DNA of 64,000 bases from Selaginella tamariscina (Eukaryota; Streptophyta; Lycopodiopsida; Selaginellales; Selaginellaceae): positions 1 to 64,000 of the forward strand of contig PUQB01000103.1 of the NCBI GenBank assembly GCA_003024785.1. The letters are read 5' to 3'. Below the pieces are notes generated by a model. That model was not told the origin of the DNA, ran no database searches, and worked only from the letters and a program-made list of their open reading frames with translations. Position numbers and translations under genes: made by a program. Shown one piece after another: positions 1 to 12,409 of the stretch (within the stretch, counting starts at the first letter, position 1; the number at the start of each line of letters is the position of its first letter).

Positions 1-2176
1 CGTCCCTTCTTCATTCAGATGCTTCAGACTTTGTAGTAGGTTCTATTCTATCATAAGTTGAAGAAGACAAGTTACTCAATCCTGTAGCTTTTCACTCTCG
101 TAAGTTCCTTTTGGCAGAAATCAATTACGAGATTCATGACAAGGAACTCAAGGCCATTGTGGATTCGTTCGAAGAGTGGCGGCACTTCTTGGAAGGTGCT
201 GCGCATCCTGTATAAGTTCTTATAGATCACAAGAACCTGAAGTTTTTTCAAACGGCTCGAGTTCTTAGTCGGTGATAGGCTAGGTGGGCGGAATTCCTAT
301 CACGTTTTGATTTTGTCATCGTCTATAGGCTTGGTTTTCGGAATGGCAAAGCGGATGCATTGTCTAGGCACTCCTACCTTGCACCGACCCCGGGCGATCC
401 TGCGTATGATTGTCAAAAGCAAGTGTTGTTGGGTCTTGATCGATTTCGGCTTGCGGCATTATAGGTTCATCAGGCTCCAGCAAATTCAACATTTCTATAG
501 GGCTTGCATTTGCAATTGGCTACAAATGACTTGGTAAAGAATGTGTTTTCACACATTAGTCCTGACATCGCAAGCTCCCTTTCTCCAGTTCCTGTACAGA
601 CTACAAGTTGTTTGCCATACAGGATGAACTCCTATACTGGGAAGGTTTCCTGTAAATTCTTGTTGGTGTTTACAGGACTTGTGTGGTATAGGATTGTCAT
701 GATACCCCGGCTACAAGACATTTTGGTGTGGCCAAGACAATTGAGTTGGTAACTCGCAACTATTGGTGGTCTGGGTTGCAAGGTTTTGTGGAAAAGTTTG
801 TACGGAGTTGTGACACATGCAACAGGTTAAAGATGCCTTGTCACACGCCCTCTAGTCTTCTTCGTCCTCTTCCTGTTCCCTCTGGTCCTTGGAGATCCAT
901 TTTTATGGATTTCCTCACAGATCTTCCTCCTCGTGGATTTGATGCAGTTCTTGTGGTGGTTAACCATTTTACCAAGCATGCTCATTTCCTACCCTGTAAC
1001 AAGACGGCTACAAGCCAGACAATTGCTAAGTTGGTGATCTGCAAAGTGTTCCGACATCATGGTCTTTTTAAGAGCATTGCTTCTGATCGAGGCCCACAAT
1101 CATGTCTAGGTTTTGGCGAGAGCTTCTCCGAAGTCTACAAGTTAAAGTGGATTTTTCTTTAGGATATCATCCGCAAACTGATGGACAGTCAAAACACACG
1201 ATTCAGACCTTGGAGTAGTATCTTCGTTGCTTCATCAGTTACTAACAGGACAACTGGTTGGACCTTCTTCCTATGGCAGAGTTTGCTTACAACAACTCTA
1301 TTCATGCATCTACAGGTCAGACACCTTTTTTTGCTCTTATAGGCTACCATCCACGTTTTGACTTTGCTCCTCATGCTTCTCCTTCTTCCGCTCCTGCAGT
1401 ACAAGATCATCTCCAGCATCTTCGTCAGGTACAGGATGATCTCCAAGTTCATCTTCAGCAGGCACAGGAACAATACAAGCGTCATGCTGATGCTCATCGT
1501 CAGCCAGAACCTGGATACAAGGTTGGTGATCTTGTGTGGCTTCTTTGTCGGCATATCCGCACCAACAGGCCTTCTTCTAAGTTGGATTTTCAACGATTGG
1601 ACCCTTATAAGATTGCGACTGAGGTCAATCTTGTAGCTTTTCCGACTAGAGTTATCATCTACTATGAAACTTCATTCTATGTTTCACACCTCTTTGTTGG
1701 AGCTGTATCATCCTTCTTCTCTTCTTGGTCGTGCTTCTTCTATGGTCATTGACAGTGAACCTGAATATGGAGTTGCAGCCATCCTTGATTCTCGTCTTCA
1801 TCGCTGCTAACTTCAATACTTGGAAAGGTTATTTGCCTACCGATTGCACTTGGGAACTTGCATCCAATTTACTCCATGCTTCTTCCAAGGTTGCTGCCTT
1901 CCATCAACGTTATCATGCTAATCCAGGTCCCAGGACTCGTGGAACTCGTCCTTAGGGAAGAGGTGCTATCACGACTCGATACAAAATACAGGATATAGGA
2001 TACGAGATACAGCATATGCCTACAGGATATACCTACAAGATATGCCTACAGGATATGCTTACATGATATACCTATAGGATATGCTTACATGATATACCTA
2101 TAGGATATGCTTACATGATATACCTACAGGATATGCTTATAGGATATACCTATAGGATAAGGGACATTATGTTTAG
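1..2176 (+). mobile_element. Family A Ty3/gypsy chromovirus, 3' part (old copy)
   Basis: This is the 3' portion of an LTR retrotransposon. It runs from the RNase H region (the first 300 bases match the FVEADASDFAVGS to [18 protein letters not shown] stretch of the better copy at 7039-13219) through an integrase with an H2C2-type finger (SCDTCNRLKMP near 810-840) and core (FMDFLTDLPP near 905), to a chromodomain-like tail and a partial LTR. It begins upstream of the window and is cut off inside its LTR by the family B element that starts at 2177. It is clearly older and more decayed than the central A copy, with many breaks. It matches roughly 10651-12850 of that copy. Confidence 0.88.
1967..2176 (+). 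repeat. Partial 3' LTR of family A with 26-bp tandem repeats
   Basis: The LTR starts just after the chromodomain tail (TATCACGACTCGATAC, matching TGTCACAACCCGATAC of the other copies). It contains about four tandem copies of a 26-bp unit built from AGGATATGCTTACATGATAT between about 2049 and 2155. The LTR is interrupted at 2177, where the family B LTR begins. Confidence 0.8.
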
Positions 2177-2906
2177 TGGTCATCGGGGACTTCGCAGGCT
2201 AGATGTGGTGCTTCTCAAGAAGCTGCAATGGTCGCCAGGACATTGTTGAGAGCGTCCAACCCCGGGGTTCGGCCGGCAAGCCGGGCCTTACCTCAGGAGT
2301 AATGGAAGGTATTGGATGGCCTCTACCTGGATGTTGCGAGGGCTTGTGTACAAGTAGGGGGGAGTTCTACTGAGATGACTTGGCAAAGAGTGTTGCAGGG
2401 CCCAGGAGTAGGGCAAGCGGGGGCGAACGCCCGTTTGTAAGGTGAATAGAAGGAAAATGGATATATATATTAATATATATTGACTGTCCGAGTACAAACT
2501 ATTTCCAACAAAGGAGCAAGATATAAGACGCAGACTTGACTCCTAAAAGACCCCAACCCACTACCCGCCTTTCGGCTTATATAGTGGGTTACCTACCGCT
2601 AGACCCTAGGTATAGGTGGCGCCTTCCCACTGGTCTGCCGCCTGGTGACAGAGTCCTGCCTATCACATTTATGCGCCTCCCCCACGTGTTGTCCTTCGTA
2701 CCCTGGGTAGTTGGTCCGGACGATCGGATCTACGCCTAGTTATGTCGTCGCCTGACATCGGTCGCTATCAATTCGTACCTAAAGTACCTCCCTTATCCGG
2801 TGCTTTGTCCCGTCACTTGTCTACGCTAGTTGATGTCCCCATCGGCTGGCCGTGTGATGGTGTCGAACCACCATCAACCAAATGCCCGGACTTATTTGTT
2901 GGCACA
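2177..2906 (-). repeat. 3' LTR of family B (minus strand)
   Basis: The sequence matches the 3' LTR at about 20797-21498 in inverted orientation. It has TG/CA-type ends and an internal TATA-like promoter (RC of GCTTATATAGTGGG near 2575-2590). The AT dinucleotide patch at 2462-2480 lies just downstream of the presumed transcription start on the minus strand. The outer end, TGGTCATCGGGGAC, abuts the interrupted family A LTR. Confidence 0.78.
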
Positions 2907-4900
2907 TCCTCGGGCCATGTGCTCTAGGCATCTGCCCCTTGGAGCTCCCGTACATGGTGATTTCATTCTCTGTTGCAGCTAGCGTGGTCTTTAGTGTGGT
3001 GATTGTTGCCTCCCGTAGCACGATCACCCTTCAGAGCTTTGCCTCGGACCTTGCCTATTGCTCCCGAACCTGCTTGAGCTGATCCTCTAGGTCCTGCATC
3101 CATTTTCGGGAGTATTGTAGCTCTTGCTCCCTTTTCGCAAGGAGCTGGGCTAGTTGGCGGCTGTGCCCCCTTTGTCCGGGAATGGTGATTCGCGGTGTGT
3201 CTAGTTCCCTGGTTGGGCCGTGCTCCTGTCTCGTGCCTGATGGCCTTGTATCGCTCGCCTCTGGCTTCCTGAGTAGGGGTCCAGGTTGGCTGGCTGGCTG
3301 TAGGTGTGGAATGGTTTTGGAGAGTTCAGTCTTTGTCAGTAACTCCCTTCTGACCGCTGTCAGTTCTACTTGTGCCTCAGCGACCTCCCCACACCTTCGT
3401 TCTAACCGAGATTTGCATTCCTGTATCTGTTGTTCCTTTCCTGCTATGACCTAGCTACGAGCGTGTTGGTCATCATTGAGTAGCCCTAGGAGAGTTTTGC
3501 ACTCACTGTATATCCTCCAGAATTCCGCTCTCCTCTCGCTCTAGCTCTCCCAGGTGTCCTTCGTTCTCTTCATTGTCAACATACACAGTTGACCCCCTTC
3601 ACTCAGTAGCTCCTTAGCCCTTTGGGCAACCTCCCGGGCTCCCTGCCACCGCTCCGTGAGTTCTGTCACTATGTCATCGTGTTCTTTTGCCACCGCTAGG
3701 AGGTCGAGGTTGTCATATACCATCATGGCTTCGTCTAGCTGGTCGAAGGCCCCCACGAGCTCAGTATAGACCGTGGAGGTCCATCGTCTGTCGGCCTGGA
3801 AATGTTGGTAGTTACTCTTGTACTTGTCCTCGGGCTTGTCCTTCTCTCCTCCCTGGCTGGGTCCGGTAGATTGCTCAATTACGTCTGACGAAGATTCCGA
3901 TAGTGGGGATCCTACGGCCATGGGAATCTCTTGTATGGGTTCCTGCCTTCCATACCCTAGTGATTCCTGGTCCGGAAAGGGGCTACCCTCCGCCTGTTCC
4001 TCTGTTTATGCATGTTCTTCTGTTGAGTCCTGTTCTTCTGTTGTGGCTTGTTCCTTTGTAGATGCTGGTTCCTCCGTTGAATCCTGTTCCTCTGTTGACT
4101 CCAGGGGTTCTGGCTGTTCCCTCATTTGGAGTGGTGGTGGTGCTCTTACTACCGTTTGGCCGAACGAGCCTGTGGTCATAATAGCAATATGGCCAGCCGT
4201 GGGGAGCCTTTGCTCAGTGCCGGCTCAAACTCCGTGAATCTCACTAGTTAGAGCCGGAACTAGGTACTGCTTAAGGCAGTCAGCCCAATTTACTACGACT
4301 CCTTCCCACACCCTGCAAAGATCGTTCGCCAGTCGCCTGGTGATCTGACTCCCTGTTCTTCCCATGCATGAAGGCCACTAGAGTTATGAACTCGGCTGCT
4401 TCCTCATTTGCTTGTATGCCTCGTAGTCCATGAGTTCCTATGGTGGCGGGCCATTGAACCTCCGTGTCCGAGCATTCCCCTAGGGCTAGGCCGTCCCCTG
4501 GTAGTCAGAAGACTATCGCTAGTTTGTCGAACATAATGCGGAAGACTGCGCTCCCATCCGTGCAGAATTGTACTCCCCTACGCTCGATTTGACTAGTTAC
4601 TAATTCTGCTGACTGGAGGAATTGTCTAGCCTTCTCAGCGAATCCTGAGTCCTCCACTTCTCCCCACGGAAGGTCGAAGAATTCGTCCAATCGCAATTGC
4701 CTCCTGGCTCACCGGACGTCGGGTTGCCCAATTAATTCCTTGAACTTGGAGTGCTTGGGCGACACCAGCTCCGTTACTCATTCTTGGCCCTTGATGAGCA
4801 CGTGAATTTCTCTGATTACCACCAGCCGATTTCTCTCTGTCCACCCCATGGTCATGGTAGTGGAAGTGTGGCATTGTGCACCTCCTTCCTGAGTATAGGT
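2907..4900 (-). pseudogene. Extra coding region of family B (coiled-coil rich, function unknown)
   Basis: Minus-strand reading frames here (3541-3921, 4505-4696 and neighbours) match the region 18960-20770 of the plus-strand B copy. Recognisable shared pieces are LDEFFDLPWGEVED, QFCTDGSAVFRIM, and a Glu/Lys/Leu-rich stretch ending in a TITTLKTTLAATE-like segment next to the LTR. The last part has heptad-like composition, so a coiled coil is likely. The position between PR and the 3' LTR is where RT-RNase H-IN would normally sit. I do not recognise the family; an accessory or captured gene is an inference. Treated as a fossil; several breaks. Confidence 0.55.
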
Positions 4901-5882
4901 GTCACGTCCTTGTGGCGTCCTTCGAGGTGATTAGCGCGTCTATCCCTGTGCATGGATACGCAATGATGGCGGCACCCGACCATCATTGCCTTCGTAGTGC
5001 ATGCCTCACGCATGTGGTCCAACCTCGTGGACCATGTGATCCTGTGAGCTGGCCACACGTGCGTTTGGAGATTTTGCTTCCAACTGCAAAGTCTTCCCTA
5101 TTGCGTCATCCCGTGGTTCGATTGCTCTGCCCCGGGATTCCTCAATCTGTGCTCCATCTAGGTGACCAGCGCGACTACTATCGGCCGTCCGTCGTGGTAC
5201 TTGTCCATTATAGTAGACTGTGGTGGTTTTGATGCCGCCTGGTGGGGCCCATCCTGGCTCTAACTGCACAGTCTTACCTGTTGATCCCTTCCTGCCGCTT
5301 CTTCCCCATACTGGCCCCGTGTGATAGGGTGTTTTGTGTCCTACTTCCACCTGGGAGGGTCTATACCGAAGCTTCTCCCCCCCCCCCCCCACTTCCCGGG
5401 CTGATCCCTGATCGGCCGTGGTAGTGGATATTTCCCATTGGGGCTAGGACCGGTAAGGGCTGCCGATCCCTATTGATACCGGCTTTGGGGTGGCTCCACT
5501 TGATTAGAGCGGCCATCCAACTTGGGTATGTCCACATAGGCCCTCCGGAATTGTCCTGGTGGTTGGTGAACCAACATTCCGGTGCCGGATAGTTTCGGGC
5601 TTTGGTTGCTCTTGCGATCCTTAGTTTGTTCATGTTGGGTTGCCTCTGATGTGAGGCCTCCTGCCTGGCGCGACCCAACCCCGGGGGTCGATCTGCGGAG
5701 GTCGTTGTTGTGCCCTCATTCCATCCTCCACGCCTGCTGGGCTCCTGATACTCCAACGCCCCGAATCTCCACGCGGGGGCATGGGTTTTGCCTATGGGTA
5801 CAGACCTTATCGCCTGTCTGGTGCAGAATCATATCTATTGGTGTTCCCAGTCGTGCTATACCTTTGCACCCCTGAGCCAGGG

Positions 5883-6182
5883 TCAACCGAGGAGTAGGTT
5901 GAATCCCCCCCTGGCGTGCATATCCAGGACCATAACGTTGATCCAAAATTTGACCGTTTGGATCTCGACCTCTACTGCCCTCAAGATGCCATTGGGTGCC
6001 ACCTTGGCCTGATTTGCCATGCGTACCTGAAATGGAGTGGGCTCCGGAGTTGGCATACACAACTTCCTGTGGAGCTCTGCTAACATGACATTGACTGTCG
6101 ACCCCCCATCTATAATCACCTCGCTGACTGTGTGACCCGCCATGCAAACCGGGATAGTTGGTACATTGTTTACGTAGTCCAT
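5883..6182 (-). pseudogene. Retropepsin-like PR domain of family B
   Basis: The frame reads MDYVNNVPTIPVCMAGHTVS then EVIIDGGSTVNVM. The IIDGGS motif fits a D-[ST/G]-G aspartic protease active site as found in plant gypsy PR domains, followed by a typical hydrophobic flap region (GILRAVEVEIQTVKFW). It lies between the zinc-knuckle region and the extra region, in the normal gag-PR order for the minus strand. Confidence 0.65.
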
Positions 6183-6653
6183 TGTGGTCGCAGTGCCTCT
6201 TGGTGGGGGCCTTGCTGCTGGTCATGCTTGATTCCCTATTGTGTGGTGGGAACCAGCGGTGTTTCTTGTTTTGACCCCGTCTGGGCCTCCCCACTTCTAA
6301 ATGCGCGGTTTTGCCTTCTCCTTACCTTTCTTAGCGATTCTTGGCCTTGGCTAGGCTCCATGGGTCCGAGACTGTTAGTCCTTGCGTTTGCTTCTTTACC
6401 CACTGCTTTAACACCAAGGTTTTTGTTGCCTGTCTTCTTTTTTCGCACCTTTGCGCTCCCCTGGTTCTCCGCCCTTGCGTTTCCCTTGTTTCGTCCACTA
6501 AGAGAGCCTATGGTACTATGTTTGTCCCGCCATCCTGTTCTGGCAATACCACCGTTATTTGGTTTACTTGCAGTGTGGAGGTTGGAGTTGGGTTAGCGGG
6601 GATCTGCCCAGGTATGGCGACATTGGCTGCTTGTGCTTTTGGCATTGGTTTGA

Positions 6654-7025
6654 TTAATGATACCCATGAACACCGGTAGATCGGGTGTGGGCCTCTGCAC
6701 AGCACGCACAACACCTCCTTGCGTTCCGGTCGTCTCTCTCTGTCACCATACCTGGGTCGATACGGTGGCCGCTCTCAGGAATGGGACCTACGATTTTAGT
6801 CTCCCGAATGGGACCTCCTACGGGGTTGGTTATCTCCCTCCATCCTACGGCCGTAACTCCTTTGGCCATCTGCCCTATTTCGATCCCCCGTTCTACCGTA
6901 AGTGCGGCTACCTTTGGTGACCTTTTACTCAGGAGTTCAGCTAGCCGGTAGCAATCGTCCATGTTGTGAGACCCACGGATGTTATATATCCGACAGCACT
7001 TATCCCCCCATGCAGTGTATCCCAT
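6654..7025 (-). pseudogene. Zinc-knuckle region of family B gag
   Basis: Minus-strand frames show CCRIYNIRGSHNMDDCYRLA and, downstream, a second Cys/His cluster (LCRGPHPIYRC), together resembling tandem nucleocapsid zinc knuckles. The same two clusters occur in the plus-strand B copy at 16708-17080. The region is cut at 7038 by the family A insertion. Confidence 0.6.
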
Positions 7026-7038
7026 TTGAGCCAGTGTC

Positions 7039-7589
7039 TGTCACAACCCGATACAGGATACAGGTTCCGGATACAGGATACAGGATGCAGGATTTCGGAT
7101 ACAGGATACGGGTTACAGGATATGCCTGCAGGATATTCCTACAGGATATACCTATAGGATATTCCTATAGGATATGCCTATAGGATATGCTACAGGATAT
7201 GCCTAGAGGATAAGGGACACTATTCTTAGCTCATGACTAGATTAGACTCATGACTAGATTAGCTTGGAGTTGTGAGCATAAAAGCTCCGACCTAATTGTT
7301 GTACAATCAGTTACTATCAACACCAGTCATTCTACTCATTATTCTTGTTCTTGTCTTGTCTTGTCTTGTCTTACTCTTTGCCTCCTGCTCCTGTCTTGCT
7401 CTGGATCCTGTCTGTTCCTATCTTGTTCCTGGATCCTATCCTGTCCTGTCCTGCTCTGGATCCGTCCTGTTCCTGATCTCCTGTTCCTATTCCTGTTCCT
7501 GTTCCTGTCCTGCTCTCGTCCTGTTCCTGAGTCAAGCCTTCCTGTTCCGGAATCCTACTCTTTCCTGGTTCCTGGATCGTGGCTTGACA
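7039..7589 (+). repeat. 5' LTR of central family A element
   Basis: 551 bp, TG...CA ends. The first third is a run of GGATACAGG/AGGATATGCCT repeats. The middle (7220-7300) contains GTGAGCATAAAAGCTCC, a TATA-like box (CATAAAAGC) for the element promoter. The last third is a CCTG/TTCCTG-rich pyrimidine tract. The sequence after 7589 (GTTTGATAGTAACTGC) is not the usual initiator-Met primer site, so the primer tRNA is unclear. Confidence 0.88.
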
Positions 7590-7687
7590 GTTTGATAGTA
7601 ACTGCTTTCATAGCTCTTCGTTTCCAGCTACTTTTTTTTCCTTGATTCTTTTCCTTCGTTTTTCTCCTTTCTTTCTTTCATAAGATC

Positions 7688-8640
7688 ATGGCTGATTTTG
7701 AGCACTTTCAACGCGAGCACCAAATGTTGCTTCATGAGCTGGCCACTTTGCGCCAAGTGGTCACCGATTGCAAGGCTCCACCCATGCGGCACATGCAGCT
7801 GCTGATGCATCCTCCAAGGCTGCTGCGCAGGCTCTCTCTCAGGCATCGGTGGTTCCTTCTTCATCGAACTTTTCTCGGAGCCGAAGATCAGCATGCCAGA
7901 GAAGTTCAGTGGCAACCGTGCCGATTTCCAAGGTTTCCTGAATCAGATCCGGCTCTTGATCCGCATGCAACCACGCCGCTACTCGACGGATGCACAAAAG
8001 GTTGGCCTTTTGGCATCCTTACTAAGTGGATCTCCACGAGCTTGGGTTGCTCCCTTGCTGGAGCGTGACGACCCATTGATGGAAGACTTTGAAGGTTTCG
8101 TGGCTGCCTTTGAAGCCTGTTTTGGAGATCCTGATAAGTACCGTTCTGCATGCACAAGTTACGGAAGGCTCACACAAGGATCCAGACCAGCTTCCGTTTA
8201 TGCATCCGAATTCCAGCAATTGTGCACGAACATTCCATGGGACGAGACTGCATTGATCGAACACTTTCCGTTTTGGGCTGAGGGATGATGTGAAGGACCT
8301 TCTCCTTACGTTACCGGATGCTCAAACGTTAGCGGAGATCATGCAACAGGCCGTTCGCTGCGACAACCGTTTGTTCGAGCGCCGTCAGGAAAAATTCCGT
8401 CAGCAGTTCCTGCCAACCAATCCTGTAGCCGTAGCACATGTAGTTCCTATGGAGGTTAACAATCCAAGCGTGGCCCACTTTCAACTGCTGAGAAGCAACG
8501 TCGTCGGGGAGAACCTATGCTTGTATTGTGGTGCAGCAGGACACAAGGTGGCGGAATGTCCTAATAAAGCCAGAAGTTCAAGACGCGTGAAGCCGAAGCT
8601 GAAGTTCAGTCGGAAAACTTCAATGTCCACTTCGTCTAGG
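7688..8640 (+). pseudogene. gag region of family A
   Basis: The region starts MADFEHFQREHQMLLHELAT at 7688. It contains a retrotransposon-gag fold signature (KFSGNRADFQGFLNQ; ASLLSGSPRAWV; FGDPDKYRSA; YASEFQQLCTNIPWDE) and a single CCHC zinc knuckle, LCLYCGAAGHKVAECP, at about 8515-8565. It supplies the capsid and nucleocapsid part of the element. Copies with the same start occur inverted at 13220-13591 and 24600-25090. Treated as a fossil; not intact. Confidence 0.85.
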
Positions 8641-8650
8641 AGCCGCGAAG

Positions 8651-8953
8651 TTGGACGTAGGTGCAGGCTCCATTGGTGCTGCTCATACCATTCCATCACT
8701 CAAGTTTCCTGTACACATTCGCCTCAATAATCGAGAGCTCAAGGAGTTTGCCCTGTTAGACACTGGTGCAAATGCATGTTTCATGGATGACACTTTTGCA
8801 GCTCAGCATGGCATTCCGGTGGTGAAGTTGAAGCGTGCAGTTCCTGTAGAGGTGGCCGATGGTCGTTTGATTGCTTCTGGCGCAGTTACCCACGCTACCA
8901 CACCTCTCTCTTGCAGTCATGGCGCATTCAACTGTTCATTTCCTTCAACTTGA
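8651..8953 (+). pseudogene. Aspartic protease (PR) domain of family A
   Basis: The active-site motif ALLDTGANACFMDD lies near 8751-8790, preceded by a strand-rich stretch (FPVHIRLNNRELKEF) as in retroviral-type proteases. It would process the element polyprotein. It lies directly after the gag zinc knuckle and before a long Pro/Ser-rich linker (about 9060-9690) that precedes RT. Confidence 0.82.
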
Positions 8954-9849
8954 TCAAGACTCGGTCGACTCCCATCATTTTTGGCATGCCATGGTTCGTT
9001 GTTGCAAATCCGCAGATCGACTGGAGGTCTAGGACGCTCACGTTTTCCTCTCCAGCAGCCAGGATCAATCCTGTACCTTCCTGCGTGCAGGATACATCCT
9101 TGGTGTCTGAGGCAGTACAAGCTACAGGATTGACCGTGCCTGTTCCTGTACCAGTGTTGAAGACTCCTCCTCGACAGGATTCACCTCATGTCAGTTCCTC
9201 AGCACATCCGCAGGTTCTCTCCACTCCTGTAAGTTTGCGGATTCCTGTACAGGGTTCTTCCAATCCTGTATCAGTGTCGAAGGTTCCTCCTCAACAGGAT
9301 CCACCTCCTGTTGGTTCGTCAGCACACTCACAGGCTCCCTCACTCCTGTGCAACCACGGACTTCTGTACAGGATTCTTCCAATCCTGTACACTCGTCAAC
9401 ATCCACACAGGTTTCTCCCAATCCTGCCTCTTTTGTTACTCTTCTCTGTTCCACCCCCAAGATCCTTCCTCTTTTTCAGTCACAGCTCCCTCCTGCTCCT
9501 CTCCGAGTTCTTACCACTACCATGCATGAACTTACCACTGATCCTGCTCCTTTCCACCTTTTTGCCTTTCAAGTAACTCCTACGTCCTCTTCTACCTTTC
9601 CTGTGTCTGACTCTCCTGTTTTTCAATCTCCTTCGCCTACTCCTTCTCCTTCTCCTCCTTCTTCTCTACCATCCAAGTACCACGACTTTAAGGACGTTTT
9701 TGACAAGCACAAGGCTACAGTTCTTCCTGTTCACAGGTCCTACGACTGTCCTATTGATCTTGCAGAAGGAAAGACCCACCGTTCGGACCGATTTACGCAT
9801 TGTCACCCACAGAGTTGGAGGTTCTTCGCCAGTACATCGAGGACAACTT

Positions 9850-10960
9850 GGCATCCGGCTTCATTCGTCACTCAAAGTCCCCTGCAGGAGCGCCATCTTC
9901 TTTGTCAAGAAGAAGGATGGGAGCTTACGTTTGGTTGTGGACTACAGGGGTTTGAATCAAGCTACCATTCGGAATCGGTACCCGTTGCCATTGATCCCGG
10001 AACTTCTCGATCGGCTGCGAGGAGCAAAGGTGTTCACGAAGATCGACTTACGAGGGGCCTACAACCTTGTACGGATTCGTCCCGGCGATGAGTGGAAGAC
10101 TGCCTTTCGTACAAGGTATGGACACTTCGAGTACACGGTGATGCCTTTCGGCCTTACCAATGCCCCAGCCGTGTTCCAACACATGGTGAACGACATCTTT
10201 CGTGACTTCTTGGACCAGTTTGTGGTGATCTACCTCGACGACATTTTGATTTTCTCCAAGGACCAGGCGGCACATGACAAGCATGTACGGTTGGTTCTAC
10301 AGCTTCGTGAGCATGGCTGTATGCGAAGTTGGAGAAGTGTTTTTTCGATAGGGATTCTGTGGAGTTCTTGGGCTACATCGTCTCTCCTGCTGGCGTTTCC
10401 ATGGACATGCACAAGGTGAAGACCATCGTGGAGTGGGAGAGGCCCAAGTCTGTACGAGATGTACAATGTTTCCTTGGCTTTGCAAACTTCTACAGGCGAT
10501 TCATACAGGACTTCTCCAAGCGTGTACTTCCACTCACGGAACTCACCAAGCGCACAGAGGTTTTCTCTTGGTCCGACAAGGCGGAACATGCATTCACAAC
10601 ACTCAAGGACACCTTCACGACAGCTCCGATTTTAGCACATCCTGATCCTTCTCGTCCTTTCTTCGTTGAAGCAGATGCCTCGGATTTTGCAGTAGGATCC
10701 GTCCTATCGCAAGTTGGAGAGGACAAGTTGCTTCATCCTGTAGCTTTTCACTCTCGTAAGTTCCTGTCGGCGGAGATCAATTACGAGATTCATGACAAGG
10801 AACTCAAGGCCATTGTGGATTCGTTTGAGGAGTGGCGGCATTTCCTGGAAGGTGCTGCACATCCTGTACAAGTTCTTACGGATCACAAGAACCTGGAGTA
10901 CTTTCAAACGGCTCGAGTTCTCAGTCGGCGACAGGCTAGGTGGGCAGTTCCTATCACGTT
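9850..10960 (+). pseudogene. Reverse transcriptase and RNase H domains of family A
   Basis: RT motifs in order are [59 protein letters not shown], and the catalytic [11 protein letters not shown] near 10225-10260. These are followed by the connection (FLGFANFYRRFIQDFS) and an RNase H domain with PFFVEADASDFAVGSVL and [20 protein letters not shown]. These are standard Ty3/gypsy features. The region lies between the Pro/Ser-rich linker and the integrase. Treated as a fossil. Confidence 0.9.
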
Positions 10961-11329
10961 TTGACTTCGTCATCGTCTACAGGCCCGGTTTTCGGAATGG
11001 CAAGGCGGACGCATTGTCTAGGCGCTCTTACCTTGCACCAAGCCCGGGCGATCCTGCATTTGACTGTCAAAGGCAAGTGTTGTTGGGTCCTGATCGATTC
11101 CGGCTTGCGGCACTGCAGGTTCATCAGGCTCCAGCAAATTCAACACTCCTACAGGACGTCCGTTCGCAGTTGGCTACAGACGACTTGGCAAAGAATGTGT
11201 TCTCACACATTCATCCTGACGTTGCAAGTTCCTCTTCCTCCAGTTCCCGTCCAGACTACAACCTGTTCACCATACAGGATGGACTCCTGTACCGGGAAGG
11301 TCTCCTGTACGTTCCTGTTGGTGTTTGCA

Positions 11330-12100
11330 GGACTCGTGTGGTACAGGATTGTCATGATACCCCGGCTACAGGACATTTTGGTGTGGCCAAGACAGTTGAG
11401 TTGGTGACTCGCAACTATTGGTGGCCTGGGTTGCGAGGTTTTGTGGAAAGGTTTGTACGGAGTTGTGACACCTGCAACAGGTCGAAGATGCCTCATCATG
11501 CACCTCTGGTCTTCTTCGTCCTCTTCCTGTTCCTTCTGCTCCTTGGAGATCCATTTCTATGGATTTCCTCACAGATCTTCCTCCTTCTCGTGGATTCGAT
11601 GCAGTTCTTGTGGTGGTTGACCGTTTCACCAAGCAGGCTCATTTCCTACCCTGCAACAAGACAGCTACAGGTCAGACAACTGCCGAGTTGGTGATCCGTG
11701 AGGTGTTCCGACATCATGGTCTTCCTGAGAGCATTGTTTCCGATCGAGGTCCACAATTCATGTCCAAGTTTTGGCGAGAGCTTCTTCGGAGTCTACAGGT
11801 TAAAGCGGATCTTTCTTCAGGATATCACCCGCAAACTGATGGGCAGTCAGAACGCACAATTCAGACCTTGGAGCAATATCTTCGTTGCTTCATCAGTTAC
11901 CAACAGGATAATTGGTTGGACCTTCTTCCTATGGCGGAGTTTGCCTACAACAACTCCATTCACGCATCTACAGGCCAGACACCTTTCTTTGCTCTTACAG
12001 GCCACCATCCACGTTTTGACTTTGCTCTCCTGCTTCTCCTTCTTCCGCTCCTGCAGTACAGGATCGTCTCAGCATCTTCGTCAGGTACAGGATGATCTCC
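11330..12100 (+). pseudogene. Integrase domain of family A
   Basis: The H2C2 zinc-binding part is visible as TGHFGVAKTVELVTRNYWWP followed by SCDTCNRSKM. The DDE core shows FLTDLPPSRGFDAVLVVVDR, IVSDRGPQFMSKFWREL and HPQTDGQSERTIQTLEQYLR, followed by WLDLLPMAEFAYNNSIHAST. It would insert the cDNA into the genome. Confidence 0.9.
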
Positions 12101-12409
12101 AGGTTCATCTTCAGCAGGCACAGGAACGGTACAAGCATCATGCTGATGCTCACGTCAGCCGGCACCTGCATACAAGATTGGTGATCTCGTGTGGCTTCTT
12201 CGTCGACACATTCGCACCAACAGGCCTTCTTCTAAGTTGGATTTTCAACGATTGGGCCCTTACAGGATCGTGGCGGAGGTAAATCCTGTAGCTTTCCGAC
12301 TCGAGTTACCATCCACGGTGAAACTTCATCCTGTGTTTCACACCTCCTTGTTGGAGCCGTATCATCCTTCTTCTCTTCCTGGTCGTGCTTCTTCTCCTCC
12401 CCCTCCTGT

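Larger units (their letters stand above)
2177..7038 (-). mobile_element. Family B LTR element, first minus-strand part
   Basis: This is a decayed LTR element read on the minus strand. From its 3' LTR at 2177-2906 it runs back through a long extra region with coiled-coil potential (about 2907-4900), linker sequence (about 4900-5880), a retropepsin-like PR domain (5883-6182) and two zinc-knuckle-like motifs (about 6654-7025). It stops at 7038, where the central A element is inserted. The missing 5' part is probably the B segment at 21499-23532, which has the same orientation, although about 600 bp between the two is absent. I recognise no RT, RNase H or integrase in it. Many breaks. Confidence 0.8.

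Noticed and set aside
1189-1593. Minus-strand frames opposite the A integrase and gag regions
   Set aside because: They are shadows of the sense coding regions of the element.
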